A stretch of DNA of 64,000 nucleotides from Pomacea canaliculata (taxonomy: Eukaryota > Mollusca > Gastropoda > Architaenioglossa > Ampullariidae): NCBI RefSeq assembly GCF_003073045.1, contig NC_037602.1, positions 8,356,464-8,420,463 of the forward strand. Direction: 5' to 3'. The position numbers were made by a program, and so were the translations under genes. The notes under the pieces were generated by a model. It was given only the letters and a program-made list of their open reading frames with translations. It did no database searches and had not been told where the DNA came from. This document shows, piece after piece, positions 22,847-35,522 of this stretch. Within the stretch, counting starts at the first letter, position 1, and each line of letters opens with the position of its first letter.

Positions 22847-25373
22847 ATGGAGATCGCCGGCAAAGGAGTTTTTCTCACTGGAGGTGCCAGGGGCATCGGC
22901 AGAAAAATCATAGAAGCTCTGCTTGCCAACGGGGCGAGGGTAAGTAATGTCTGCATTTTGTCATTTGTGTAGTCTTATCAAGTTTATGGCACCAATGTAT
23001 ATTATATTAACTGGAGTTAAGTTCATCGTGCCTAGATGTTCAAACTTTGAGGATACAAAGAGGTTTTTTTTCATCACGTGGGTTGAAGTAAATCAGCAAT
23101 CTCTTTCAGACTGTTTTAACTTTTTTACATTTAATGTCCCACTCTAGTTTTCATTACCCGTGTATATTTTTTTACCTATGTTCAGTGAATGTGTTTGGTA
23201 TCAGAATGTTATTGTTATTCAGTGTTTCTGATGTCATTTATTTATTATTCTTACTTTTACTTGAGCATCTATGCGGTAACTCTCTCCAGTCATGCCTGGT
23301 GTAATCACTAGGTGTCAAATGTGTTCTCCTGATATAACTAATTGCAGGTCCTCTTTTGTGACATCGACGAGTCAGTAGGTCGAGAGACGGAGTCAGAGCT
23401 GAGGAAACAGTATGGCGACGACAGGGTCATCTTTCAGCAGTGTGACGTCACTAAGGCTGACCAGTTGAAAGGTTAGTTTTTCTAGGATTATGTTTCTTTC
23501 TATCCCAGTGTACAATGTTGACTTTATAAATAGTGCTATTCGTGTAACAATTGAGCCACATGTGTGTTTGTATCTCTGTGTTTGTGTGTGTGCCTGCGTG
23601 TGCGCGTACATGCCAAGAAACTAGTATTTTTTTTTTTACATCTGCAGATATACTATCTACACACATGAATTTATAAATATTTCATGAAACAGAGATAACG
23701 GTAGGTCGGTATAGATACCATATAGTTTTTATAGTGTCTGGAATCTGTCATTGGTGTTTCTATTCAAAAAATATAAATCAGAATGTGCTTGGTGTGTCAT
23801 CCTGGCCTTCTGCTTGCAGCTACATTTGATATGGCTGTCTCGAACTTCGGGGCTGTGGATGTCTGCTGCAACAATGCGGGCATCATGGACGAGAGTGTGC
23901 CGGAGAAGATGATCGCCATCAACACTGTAGGTTACATGTCTGGGTGTGTGTGTGAGAGAGAGAGAAAGAGAGAGCTTATATGCACCATTTTGCGCTTATT
24001 AATTTATTGAGTTTTACTATATCCATCGTGTCACGATATGAAGCTAAGTCAAAAGTAGCAGTCATGATTGAGAGGAGTTATAATGAACAAAAATCTTCTT
24101 TTAACTACCCCCCCTCCCATCATTTGATGCAATCGAATGCGGCGTTTAATGCTTTAGCTTTTATGGAGAAAAGTTCATGAAGACTTCTTACCTTTCAACG
24201 AAGGACGAAGGACAAAGGAAAATATATCTATCCTTGTTTTATTCGATTTATAACATGGAATGACAAACATGGTGTACCATCTACAGACTGCTCAGATTCG
24301 AGGAAGTCAGTTGGCCCTGGAACACATGAGGCGTGACCGCGGAGGTCGTGGTGGTGTCATTGTCAGCACTGTGTCGATGGGAGGTACGTCATCTAAAGAC
24401 CGTTACACACGGTTGGTGTAGTAGCTAAAGCATGTCTTGAATCGCATGAATGATAGCTAAAGCATCAAAGAAGATAACTTAATTATAAGCGAGCAATGCA
24501 TCATTAATTGGTAGAATATTTCTGCCTACCGTAAGTGATAACTCATCAAGGTTTACATTGTTTCCAGGTCTGATAAGCTCTTGTGTCGCCCCAGTTTATG
24601 TTGCCAGCAAACATGCAATGATCGGTTACATGCAAAGCATGGCGGTAAGTTATCACACTCAGACTTTCTGAAATACCGAAAACTGCCGAGGGCATAGCCA
24701 CAGAAACCTAGGAAAGTGTGACACGTGGACCAAAGACGTAGCACACTCGGTGAAATGTAGACCTTTTCGTGGCACAGTTATAATGACGATTACTGTTAGC
24801 AATTAGGGATATAGGTAATAACCCACACACATGAATGTAGATTTGAAAACAATCCACTATCCCGATTATTTTTGTATGAAATTTATACCACACGAATGCT
24901 GTTTCTCACAGTTCAGTGTTTACCAGAAAGAACAGGGTGTCCGATGGATTAGCCTCTGTCCCTTTGGTGTCAACACAAACTTCATTTCGCCGAAAGAAGA
25001 ACAAGTTATTGACAAAGATGTATTTCTGGCCACACTTGATGTTTTCGGCGTGATTGAGTAAGTAGATACAGCCAGAAACAGTATTTTAAATGTAGTCCTA
25101 CTGTTGACTGCTCAACTCAGCTCTAGACTGTCACGTGTTTATATTATGGCTCCATCTGTTTACAGACTGGAAGATGTGGCTGGAGCCTTTATGCGGCTTC
25201 TCCAGAATGAAAACAACAACGGCGCCATTATGGAAGTATCTCCACAGTTCAAGGCAGGGCGATATCTAAAGAGAATGCTTGTGGATGAGGATGGCATTTC
25301 TGACCCAGTCCCTGCCGACAAACCTTTGATTCTTGAGGAATTGGCTGCTGCCAAACTTGGCAAAGCCACTTAG
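22847..25373 (+). CDS. 15-hydroxyprostaglandin dehydrogenase-like SDR, copy B2 (7 exons, 283 aa)
   Basis: Third, more divergent dehydrogenase of the cluster. Exons: 22847-22939, 23348-23471, 23820-23926, 24287-24383, 24568-24644, 24912-25057, 25166-25373, the same lengths as A1/A2. The cofactor loop TGGARGIG, D36, N107, S138, Y151 and K155 are kept. Changes cluster near the active site and lid: residues after S138 read MGGLISSCVAPVY in place of VAGLVSCYNIPVY, and the 166-214 region reads FSVYQKEQGVRWISLCPFG with FISPKEEQVIDKDVF, where A copies have DLIALKEGQAIEKD. That pattern suggests altered substrate choice rather than loss of activity; this is inference. Introns are shorter than in A copies. 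Confidence 0.92.
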
Positions 25374-28300
25374 GTCTACAATGAAATAAAGAAGTCTGGG
25401 ATTGAGGTTCTGTTTTATATAAAATATTATTGAACGGATCCTGCTCTGAATACAAATTTTATATTATTGCTCAATATTATTAAATACATGAATCTTGTTA
25501 ATGCATCTGTTTGTTAATACTATATTTCATAGAGGGAGTGCAGTAGATTATCTTCGACGAGTTTGAATTTGTTCACACTACAACATCTTTAGCCCCAAAT
25601 AATCTCTCGCTGAAGACAGGGGCCATTAGTTTCAGCTGGTATAACCTCGGCCCCACCCGTCTGTCTGTCATTTTTCGGGTATCTTCGTGTTATATCCAAA
25701 TGGAAGGCTCAAAATGCAGTCAGGATTTAGCCTTAACGATGGAAAAGATATCTGACTGCCCCAGCCACTCGTCCCTTTTCATGAAAAAAATGACAGTCCT
25801 GAAGTTCAGTGGAAAAATCAACAAAGGAACTACATTTAAAATACTTTTGGCGGCTGCGTCACTCTTTACGGTCTGTCAAGCACAGCCATTGTATTTAAAC
25901 GGATTAAAAAGCTGCTGGCTAGAACGGTCGTGAGCTGATCTTAATGAAATATAAATTGCACATTTCTAACTGAAAATACATAGCAAAGCAGTTTAAACAC
26001 AAGAAAACTAAATGCGAGGACAGGCGGGCTGGCTGCAGTTGACGAACAGCAATAATCACCCACCAAACCAATTTTGCTAAACTCATAAACAGCTTTAAAG
26101 TTTGAGCGATGTACTCACTGACAGAACTCAGCAATGATTGAATAATACGAGTCATCACTTTCAAGAACCCTTTCTTATATCCCTCCTCCTGATTTTGCTT
26201 TATTGTGCTAATAATGAGAGTCCGAACCCGAGAAGGAGGCAGACATCAATATCGTGTTTACCAGGAATGCTTCAAAATAAGCCTTTGTGTCAGTTTGTTC
26301 AAAAGCTACTGACAATGCTTTGTCCATTGGTGTGCCTGGCATAAAAAGATCATTTCCTTTGTTATTTTATATTTTGTACTGCAAACAAAAGTATCAAGGA
26401 AGAAAGATTACAATACAACTTTTAAAAATTTACGTTGATCAATCTTTGGCTCTGACAGTAGAGAGGTGTAATGTTTTCTCAGGCACATACTTGAGTCTTG
26501 AAATCAAAGACCATTGGACACGCATTTATTTTAACTAACATCCCAGAGACAGGCTGCTGCTTTTAGTTATTGCAGTTTGCAACTGTGAAAGCATTTTCAG
26601 ATTTTAAATACATGCCAACCAAGCATGGCAGGGTGTTTGTCTTCTATTTGGTTGTCACTAGCCACCAATAAACACACTTCAGTTTGCAGTTTTTGCGTTA
26701 GACACCTTTGAATTTTTGGATGATATTTTGCAGTCAATGAGAATGGCTTTCACAAAAGTGTGGTTTTTAGAAAAAGTTTTGGCAAGTAGGTTCTGAGGCT
26801 AGTCCGTAGTCCTTAGATTAGCCATCTACCTGTTCTCCGTTCTCTTGTAAACGAAGACCTAACTAACACATCATAGACTGTTGGTCCAGTATTTGCAAGT
26901 GGATACTTTAAGCTTCTTTCTTAGCAGCAACAGGCGTTAAAATTCATTTTGTACTTGCCAACATTTAAATTTCTAGGTAACCTTTGTATATTGTGGGTAA
27001 TAATTTTTACCTTAAATATGACATGCATGTACTTTTGCTATTAAAAGTTTAAGATTCACAATTACACAACATTCATCAGAGACTATTTTTACCTAAGGAA
27101 AGACTTATTTTTTTGTTCTCAACTGTCATGAATTATATAGGTCTGTGTATTGTATAGTAAACTAACATGACAATATTTCATCAGTGTTGGTCTTTTTTTG
27201 TACTTAGTTAACAGTTTGTCTGAAAGCATCTTTTGAAAGACATTACACAGCTTGACCACTTCCTGGTGTCACCCTTCAATTTGAGTAGACATAATAGGTC
27301 ATTAGCAAGGATTGGTCAGGTTCCATTTTGACCTTTTGACCAGGTTAAACAAAGATGGAAGATTGTCTTAGACAAAATTGTCAAAAATAACAATTCTATC
27401 ATTATTTTACACATAACCTCGAAACAAAACCGAGGAAAAAATCAAGATGAGTACACACTTATGTAGCTGAGGTTAAGTTCTTTCATTTAGAGAGATGATA
27501 ACTACATGAATATCATTGTTTGTTATTGATTTAGTGATATGAAATAACAAGCAATGCTTGTGATTTAGAATCTTCTTTGTGAAAGAAAGATCGGAATGAG
27601 GATGACTATTATCTTTGGACTGCAGCAAAACACAAACTACAGAAATAATAGTATACACAGCAGAGCTCCATACTCGCAGGCGGTGTTTTCAGAATAATAA
27701 GACATTGCCCGACTTAACTGTTCTTTCCAGAGTTCTTTCCCGATGTGAGGTTGAACATCATGCATCATATAGGAAGATTGTTAATTTTTGCAAGTCATGT
27801 TCTGAAAAATTCAAGCAAGTTTAAAATATATATAACATCATGGATGTCACACTCTACATGAACTGAATCAGACTTCTGTCGCCATTCTTCCCTGGGTTTG
27901 TTTACATTTCTATTATTATAAGCAACCAAAAGCTTTGCATTTAATTATTTATTTCTCCGTGTATTCCTAAGGTGTTATCCGTTGTTTTCTTCTCTTATCC
28001 AACAGTAGTTACTTACCATGGGACTTCTTTCATGAAAAACTCACACAAATACTGGACTGTGTGCATGAACGACTGAAACAAAACATCAAGCTATCACTTT
28101 ACTTTTCTTTCTTGTTTTCGCCTTTTGATTAATTTTTTATTTTCTGTATTCCTTCTTTTTCTTTCTTGTTTTCTCTTTTTTTATTACTTTTTGTTTTTCT
28201 TTATTCTTTGCTTAGTTTCTGTTTCTCTTCAGCAAAAATGAACCTGATACCTGATACGATGTGATTACTTCAAGAATGAAAGAAAAAGTTATTCCTAATC

Positions 28301-28629
28301 CCGAATACTATTAAATTTAATACTGTCTTCTGCCTTTAAAAAACATGTACTGTGAAATATTATACTATTTATACAGATTTCTTGTGATAGCTTTGATAAG
28401 TAATATTATTCGTTTAAATCATGTTAATGCAATACTTGCCGTTCTAATTCAATATAAAGCTAAAAAATCTTTAATAGGAAAAACTACGATACATAATTTA
28501 AAAGTGATTTGATGTAACAAACCGATCTCATGGCTTGCATAAAGTAGTTTCATGTTGCAAAGTCTGTGCAGGACATCGTGGGCAGTAACCGCGCCAGCCA
28601 GTCCTGAACACAAGACGAGGCGGAGACAT
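25374..28629 (+). other. Long spacer between B2 and lectin F2, no gene recognised
   Basis: The first 430 bases are the B2 3' flank, repeated after the B1 remnant. 25806-27424 is unique in this window, AT-rich, with no exon seen. 27425-27737 is the partner of the inverted segment in block 1. 27738-28629 is T/C-rich in part (28100-28230) with nothing recognisable. Confidence 0.6.
27425..27737 (+). repeat. Partner of inverted segment 11512-11845
   Basis: Same sequence as 11512-11845 in opposite orientation. In block 2 it lies about 1.0 kb upstream of lectin F2's start codon; in block 1 it lies about 230 bases before the first surviving lectin exon. Confidence 0.85.
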
Positions 28630-28642
28630 CACGTGATCTTTG
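28629..28642 (+). promoter_or_regulatory. TCACGTGATCTTTG E-box element, lectin F2
   Basis: Extended E-box about 141 bases before the F2 start codon; the same 14-base element recurs before F4 to F9. Confidence 0.6.
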
Positions 28643-28770
28643 CACATCTCATCACACACATATGTATATACATTTAACATTTATCAGCTTTTGGCTCTGT
28701 CAGACACAGGACGGTCTAAATCTGGAAAGGAACATCTTTTTATACATCAAGTGTCCTAAACAGATTCAAA

Positions 28771-30970
28771 ATGTCCATCTTTCTCTGGATGCTTTTTCCT
28801 TTCACTACTGGTGAGTAAATTGATTGTTCAGAAATGTTCCCAATAATAAATGACATTTAAAATGTAAAAATGTTTGCACTTATGTCGAGAGACATATCAA
28901 AAGTTGTAGGTGATTGCATTGCAAGGTTTAATTTCCAGGTCTGGAGAATGTGGCTCTCAATAAACCCGCGCAGCAAGTGTCGGTGTATGTAGCAGCCAGC
29001 AAGGCAGTGGACGGGAACACAGATGGCGTGTTTGCTAATGGCTCGTGCACGCACACGCGGACCCCAGTAGAGGACGTCACTTGGTGGAAGGTCGACCTGA
29101 TGGGAAATTTTCACTCGGACCGACTGCTGTGGTAGGTAGTTTCCATTTAAAATGCTAATTTATTTTTGCAAGAAGTTGAAGAAAAAATCTGTTTTTCATT
29201 TGGATAATAACTGAATAAGCGTAACGTCACTATAGCGGAAACATAGGTGCGCATGACAGATGTGTGACGTAACAAGCTGTTTGTGCATCGGCTAAAATTA
29301 GGTCCGGGCCTTGTAAAATCACATCACTTAGGATTTCACTTTAAGGTGAGGGTTAGGATTAGGGTTATCAGGTTAGGGTATCAATTGGACTAGGAGACAA
29401 TGTAACCTCACTTCTAATGGTTTTAATACGCTATTTATGTCTTTGAATGTACCATTTTATTCGTTCGTTCAATCGTTTGTTCCTAACCTCCTTTCAGAGT
29501 CAGAGTGTGAGCCAACAGCAAAGAAACTCTTTAAACACTAGCTTGCTTTGTTGCAGGCAGCAGGCTTAAGAACTTTCAAGTCCGAGTGTCACTGACAAAT
29601 CCAGTGACGTCCCCTTTCAATGAAGGTCAGCAGTGCTTCAATCGTACTGATTCAGTTCCCAACTCGGGAATCAAAGTGAACTGCACTCAGCCAATCATAG
29701 GCCGCTACGTCAGCTTGTTGAAATATAACCTCGAGGTTTTGACCATTTGTGAATTTCGTGTGTTTGCGGACAAAGCAGGTATGACTTCTCCATTTTCGTT
29801 TCCTGTACGTTATTCTGACAATAAAATTTAGATGACTCTAGTGTAGCTTTAATCTAGAAAACTATTCCCCAGCCTTTAACTTATTCTGTCAGGAAAGAGA
29901 AAAAGTGGTGTCAAGCAGCATAAACGTAAATAACAACCAAGTCTTAAAGACAGAAGGAAGGAGATGTGATGGTCCTCTTGAATGTCTCGCCCAAAAACAG
30001 AACCAAAAAAAAAAATAAATCTCCCTCTCATCGCATTTTGTTATTCCTGAATAGTGGCAGCATTTTAAAGCTTCAAATGAAATAAAAAGTCATTAGTTTT
30101 AACAACAGAGAGATTGTGTTGTTTTATAATTATTATTTATTTTATTTTGTTTCATTTATTTTTATCTGATAGCTAAAGGGGGATTTATCAGTAGTTGGAA
30201 GAAAAAAAAAATCTAAGAAATGTTTGTAAGTTTTCGCGATGTTTCTCTTTGTTTAAACGAATTTTTCCAGTCGGTGGGATCGGATGTTTACAAACTTCTG
30301 CACATTTGACATCTGCTGCTGCGAACTCAATCACGACATGTAAGTCAGTAGGTATTGAACTGAATGCAACACGTCTGGGGGAACTGAGAACTGCGTAAAT
30401 AATATCTGAAAAGGCAAATTATTCTCTATACAATTATCAAAGTTCTTTATGAACGTTGGTCTAAGGAAATATCACACACACACAGACAGAAAGAAACCAA
30501 ACTTTTTTTAATTGAGAAGACAGCCGTTAACAAGAACTCTGTCCCAGTGAGCAAGATGGTTTGGCCTTCGTGTTCGTGCATGATGCAAACCATTCTGATT
30601 CAGCTCTGTGCAGAATATTAGTAATTTTCAGGCCAATATTTATTGTATAAGTAAACTATATTCACGCATGATGTTTACTCTGGAAAATATATTTTTACTT
30701 ATTACAGGTGTTTATTCGCTGTTTATGGACAACTCTCGAGCTGTCGGAAAAGCTTATAAATCGTTTGAAGCCGTTTCTGCCGCCAGATGCTCAGTGAAGT
30801 GTGCGCAGACCGACAACTGCTTCGCCTTCAACTTCAAGACGTCACGTGACGCAGCCAACAACAGTGTGACGTGTGAGCTGCTGCTGGGGTTCAGTGCGTT
30901 TGTCCCATTCGACGAGCTCAGAGTAATTCAACAAAGTGGATGGAAAGTGCTTGCGCTCAAGTGTCTGTAA
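28771..30970 (+). pseudogene. F-type lectin/PAN gene F2, frameshifted by a 23-base deletion
   Basis: Five exons as in intact paralogs: 28771-28810 (signal peptide MSIFLWMLFPF), 28939-29131 (first lectin half, GSCTHT and WWKVDLMG), 29557-29778 (second half), 30271-30339 (linker), 30708-30970 (PAN). Exon 2 is 193 bases; compared with F7, 23 bases between 'gatggg' and 'aaattttcac' are missing, removing FYKVTSV-type residues and shifting the frame to a TAG. Past the deletion the original frame would read EIFTRTDCC, and every splice site is intact, so the lesion looks recent. It could be a pseudogene or a segregating null allele. An assembly error is possible but the deletion is clean. Confidence 0.85.
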
Positions 30971-30985
30971 TATAAGTCTCGCAGT

Positions 30986-32044
30986 TTTCCGGTATGTCCA
31001 GATGTTTGTGGTTTGCTTTCAATGGAGATGATTTGCGACAGTTTCTTCCTGACATTGATGAAGTTTAGTAGTTTGAGAATAGTAAGAGAGAAGACCCATG
31101 GAAATATTTTGGTCTTGTGTTGTGAAAAGTTTTAGTTTTTTCGTCTGACAGAATCGCTTTGTTCACATCGTAGACCAATGTATTGCGGCGGCACGCTAAG
31201 TTCTACTATATGTATATATCTTACATACACCGCCTCTTCGGACTACATACACTCGATACTAGCTCAAAGAGGATCTGTCTAGAAGGTAATGAAAAAATAA
31301 AGTATAGCATTATTAAAGAAAGATATCACGTTTAATTGATCAATATATTTATAAATGACTCCCCAAAAGACATAATCTAATAAAGATAATGAGGATGATA
31401 ATGATACAAACCAAGAAGTGCACGGTACATGTATAAATTATTAAAAGAAGTGTAGAAGTGGTTGTCTCTCCTAACTGAATGGAGGAGGCTGAGCTCTGTT
31501 GTATTTTTGTCTTATCTGATGTCTTCCTCGTGATTGTGAATGTTTTTTGACGGTCCTGCCATCGTGGGTGTGGAATGTGGAGCCTCTTCGTTTCGTTGGC
31601 TACAGTTACTTTTCGACATGTAGATGACAAACGGTTTAGTGATCTTCATGTCCGTTTGACCTTTGTTGATCAGTGACCTTTTGCGTGAGCTGGGACTCAT
31701 TCGTCGTTACAGTGGAACTGGTGCCGTCTGCTGGATGTTATATTTAGAACTGTGTTTACTATGGAGTGTACTCCGACATGTTTGATGTGTGTCCTGGGGA
31801 CTGTATTCTTGTTGTGTGTAGACGCTGACCTTTGGCCTGGAGTACCGTCATTTTGTTGTGACGTCTATTTATTTTCACGTCATACCATCTGTCATTAGTG
31901 AAGCATTCAAAGGGGAGATAATGCTCTATACAAGCCCATTGTTGTTAATTTTTCTAGACCAATATTTACCGAAAAGCAAGTTTTATTGTCAGCTCCCTCG
32001 TCCTCCTATTTTTTTTTATGTACGACTGGTGGATTTTAATTTTC
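30986..32044 (+). other. Spacer after F2, no gene recognised
   Basis: No domain found in any frame. Open frames of 60-95 codons near 31349-31700 (minus) have no family features. Confidence 0.5.
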
Positions 32045-32250
32045 GTGGACAATTATTAATTACTCAGCAAAGTTAACAAATCATTTTGAGCTTTTTCCAC
32101 CGCCACATGCTAACCTGCTTTCTTTCATGACGTCAGCTGCGACGTCAGATGACAGTGACTATGTGTTCCTGTACCCTCTACACCTTTGACCCCTTTAGCG
32201 AGGTCAACATCATTTTACCAAATTCGAGACCAATGTTTTTGATGAGGAGA
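32045..32250 (+). pseudogene. Degenerate PAN-domain exon of a lost lectin gene
   Basis: Pieces align in order with PAN exons: ggacaattattaatta.. with 'gcaaagttaacaaatcattt' (as in F5, gcaaagctaacaaatcattt), then 'ccaccgccacatgc', 'atgacgtcagctgcgacgtca', and 'cctttagcgaggtcaacat' near 32195-32215. Frame and cysteines are lost. An upstream piece 'tagaccaatatttacc' matches the intron before the exon in other copies, so this is a decayed genomic copy, not a retrocopy. Confidence 0.7.
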
Positions 32251-32993
32251 TTCAAATCTTGGCTATTTTCTAGAATGATCATCTCTTACAGTTTGTTGTG
32301 TGGAACATAAATTAATCTAAGACCTTTGTTTACTGTGTGGCTGTGACATAGTGCAAAAAACCATGAAATATTAGAGCGTCCTTCTTGTTTTGGCTCTTGC
32401 TGTCACTCTTTCTTTGTCCTGTCACCTAATACACATGTCGTCGTCCACACTGACTGGGAACTTCCCAACCAAATTCACACTAGTGAGAGGGGACCAGCTG
32501 GAAGGCGAACTCCCAACAGATCACCCAGTGAGTGGTAACCAACAGCTGGAAGTTTTCACACTGACCGGCTTTTATTATGCTCTGAAAACCCAGTCCGATC
32601 GAGAGGTTGATTTCTGTTGGGTCAATATGGTGGACTACGCCATTCTTCTGCACTTTAAAGAACCTATATATCTATAAAATAATCACTCATTATCACTCAG
32701 AATTAATTATTATATGATCTGTCAATTATTGTTTCACGTGTGATTTCTTTTCATCCCTTTCTAAGACTTTTAATAAAATGTATTTGGTCTTTGGAATTCT
32801 TTGTTCAAATCGTTTGCTATCTATCAACGAAGGTAATCAGTGGTTATTACTCAGTACTATTATTATATGCTCTGCTCATTCTTGTTTCACATACTATTTT
32901 TCAGCCCTTGTTAAGCAACGTCTAATAAAACCGTATTAACCTTGTTGACTATTTTAGGGACTTCTATGGTATTTGCTATTTTTGCAAGTGTGC

Positions 32994-33076
<83 letters not shown>

Positions 33077-34106
33077 TAATAATAATAACAATAACAACAA
33101 TAATAATAATACCCTGATATTTTTATTAGGGAAAAACCACAGCACCAAAATACACACATATATATATAATGCTAAAGATAGCAATGATGCTTTGTACCCC
33201 ACATACAGCATACAACAAATATAAAAACATAGCAAGATGAAATTATCTCTGCAGATTACTACTTATACTCCATCTCATGCACATTAAAAGCAAACAGGTG
33301 TAAAGACAAAATTCAAGATTCTCTGTGTGTGTGTAGGTGATTTAGGAAACAGATTGAAAATGCTTCCTAGATAGCAATAATCATAATAATGAAGATATCT
33401 ACAGCGCTGTTTAAAAGATTTGCTCAGTGTGCTTTATATAAATAATATCTAGACCGAATCACCAACAATCGTGCCCCCATATTCGCATATAACAGACACG
33501 CTCCCTTTTACAACACAGTAAAATATTCAGTCTCTAAGTTTTTTGTTTTAACAAGACATCTAGACAATCGACAAACAGAGAGGAGGGAATAGGACCGAGG
33601 TTACATGTTTCAGGCCTGCTACTCAGACAGATTTCCTTAATCAACTGTTAACTAATTAACTGTTAACTAATTCTACTCTTTCTATCAGGAATCTTTACAG
33701 TTATGGTCTTTAATGAAAACCAAGTAAAAAAACCTGGTTTGGTCGAGGACTGTCGGTATTCATTGCTGGCCACAATGTATTTGCCTGTTAGAAGCCATTT
33801 TAAATAATTTTCTACTGGGAGGTCGACAGGTACCGCTATCAAGACACGTGTGATATTTCAGGTCTGTGCTATTATTTTGCAGGTCGGTCCAATGAATTTG
33901 TTCATGGTGTGAAACAAAATTATGCTGTCAGACGAACAAAATGAAATCGCTCACCAAACAAGACCAACTATTTCAATGGGTATTTTCTCTTACTATACTC
34001 AAGTCACTAAACTTTATCAATTATAAAAAAGAAAACCGCTGCAAGTCATGTCCATGTAAAGCAAGCCATACTCATGAGGATATAACCTGAACTTGTGAAA
34101 CTCATA
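32251..34106 (+). other. Spacer between the PAN relic and F3
   Basis: A 95-codon open frame at 32390-32677 has no recognisable family. The (AAT)n array lies inside. No exon of F3 extends here. Confidence 0.5.
32994..33112 (+). repeat. (AAT)n trinucleotide microsatellite
   Basis: About 38 units of AAT with a few AAC interruptions at the right end. Confidence 0.97.
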
Positions 34107-35422
34107 TTACAGGAACCTGAGAGCAAACACTTTCCAACCATTTTGATGAGTTACACTCATCACATCAGTTGGGACAAACGCACTGAACCCCAGCAGCAGC
34201 TCACACGTCACACTGCTGTTGGCTGCGTCACGTGACGTCTTGAAGTTGAAGGCGAAGCAGTTGTCTGTCTGCGCACACTTCACTGAGCATCTGGCGGCAG
34301 AAACGGATTCAAACGATTTGTAAACTTTTCCGACTGCTCGGGAGTTGTCCATAAAAAGCGAATAAACACCTGTAATAAGTAAAAATATTTTCCAGAGTAA
34401 ACATCATGCGTGAATATAGTTTACTTATCCAACAAATATTAGTCCGAAAATAACATTAATATTCTGCACAGAGAAGAATGAACATTTGTATCATACAGTA
34501 CTAATAAGGTTCAACAATGTTGCTCGGTGGGATCGAATTCTTATCTACAGTCATATTCTCAATTTAATAAAAAAATTTATATATATTTTCTTCAACCAAC
34601 TTTTAAAAAGTATTTATATATCTGTATTAAGAATGGCTCGTTGCATTCAAATATTATATGCTCATTTCTCATCATCCCGGAGTTACTTACTACTCATTGA
34701 GTAATGACCCAAAATATGTTCTATTTATTGTTCTATTTATATAATGTAAGACTTACATGTTGTGACTGAGTTAGCAGCAGCAGATGCCTGCTGGGAAGAA
34801 CTTTGGAAACACCCGCTCACTGTGATTAGACAATGGTTTGGTTGCCTCAGGACGTTGATATCTTTTATTTTGAAAGAGTGATATCTATTTTTAAAAATAA
34901 GTGCGATAAACCACAAGTTTAAAATGTTTTCCCTGGTCTGAGAATGACATTGAAGAGAAGCATGGCGTCCTCTAGTACATTTAACATGTCTACAAAGACT
35001 TGTACAGCGCTACCTGTCCACTCTCCTAAAACACAAGTTTAATCCTTCGCCGGCTTATTTAGAGTAAAGCAAATAAAAATGAACACGGTCATACCTGCTT
35101 TGTCGGCAAACACACGAAGTTCACAAATGCTCAGAACTTCGAGGGTCGCTTTGTACAAGCTGACGTAGCGGCCGATGATTGGCTGAGTGCAGTTGACATA
35201 GAGACCGGATGCAGGGAGTAGGTCTGTGCGATTGAAGCACTGCTGACCTTCATTGGAAGGGAACTTCACTGGGTTCGTGAGTGACACTCGGACTTCAAAC
35301 TTCTGTAGCTTATTGCCTGCATCATCATCAATCATCATCAATCAATCATCAATCAATCAATCCATCCATCAATCATCCACCAATCATCCATCAATCATCC
35401 ACAAATCATCCATCAATCATCA

Positions 35423-35477
<55 letters not shown>

Positions 35478-35484
35478 ATCAATC

Positions 35485-35522
<38 letters not shown>

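Larger units (their letters stand above)
17398..30985 (+). repeat. Duplicated block 2 (dehydrogenase A2 - B2 - lectin F2)
   Basis: Parallel of block 1 at 4704-14554, with the left edge immediately after spacer R-A. It keeps an intact B dehydrogenase and the lectin's promoter and first two exons, so it shows the ancestral order. Confidence 0.8.

Noticed and set aside
32390-32677. 95-codon open frame between the PAN relic and F3
   Set aside because: No family resemblance, no splice partners, and no second copy to test conservation.
32954-33235. Poly-Leu, poly-Tyr and poly-Asn frames
   Set aside because: Products of the (AAT)n microsatellite.
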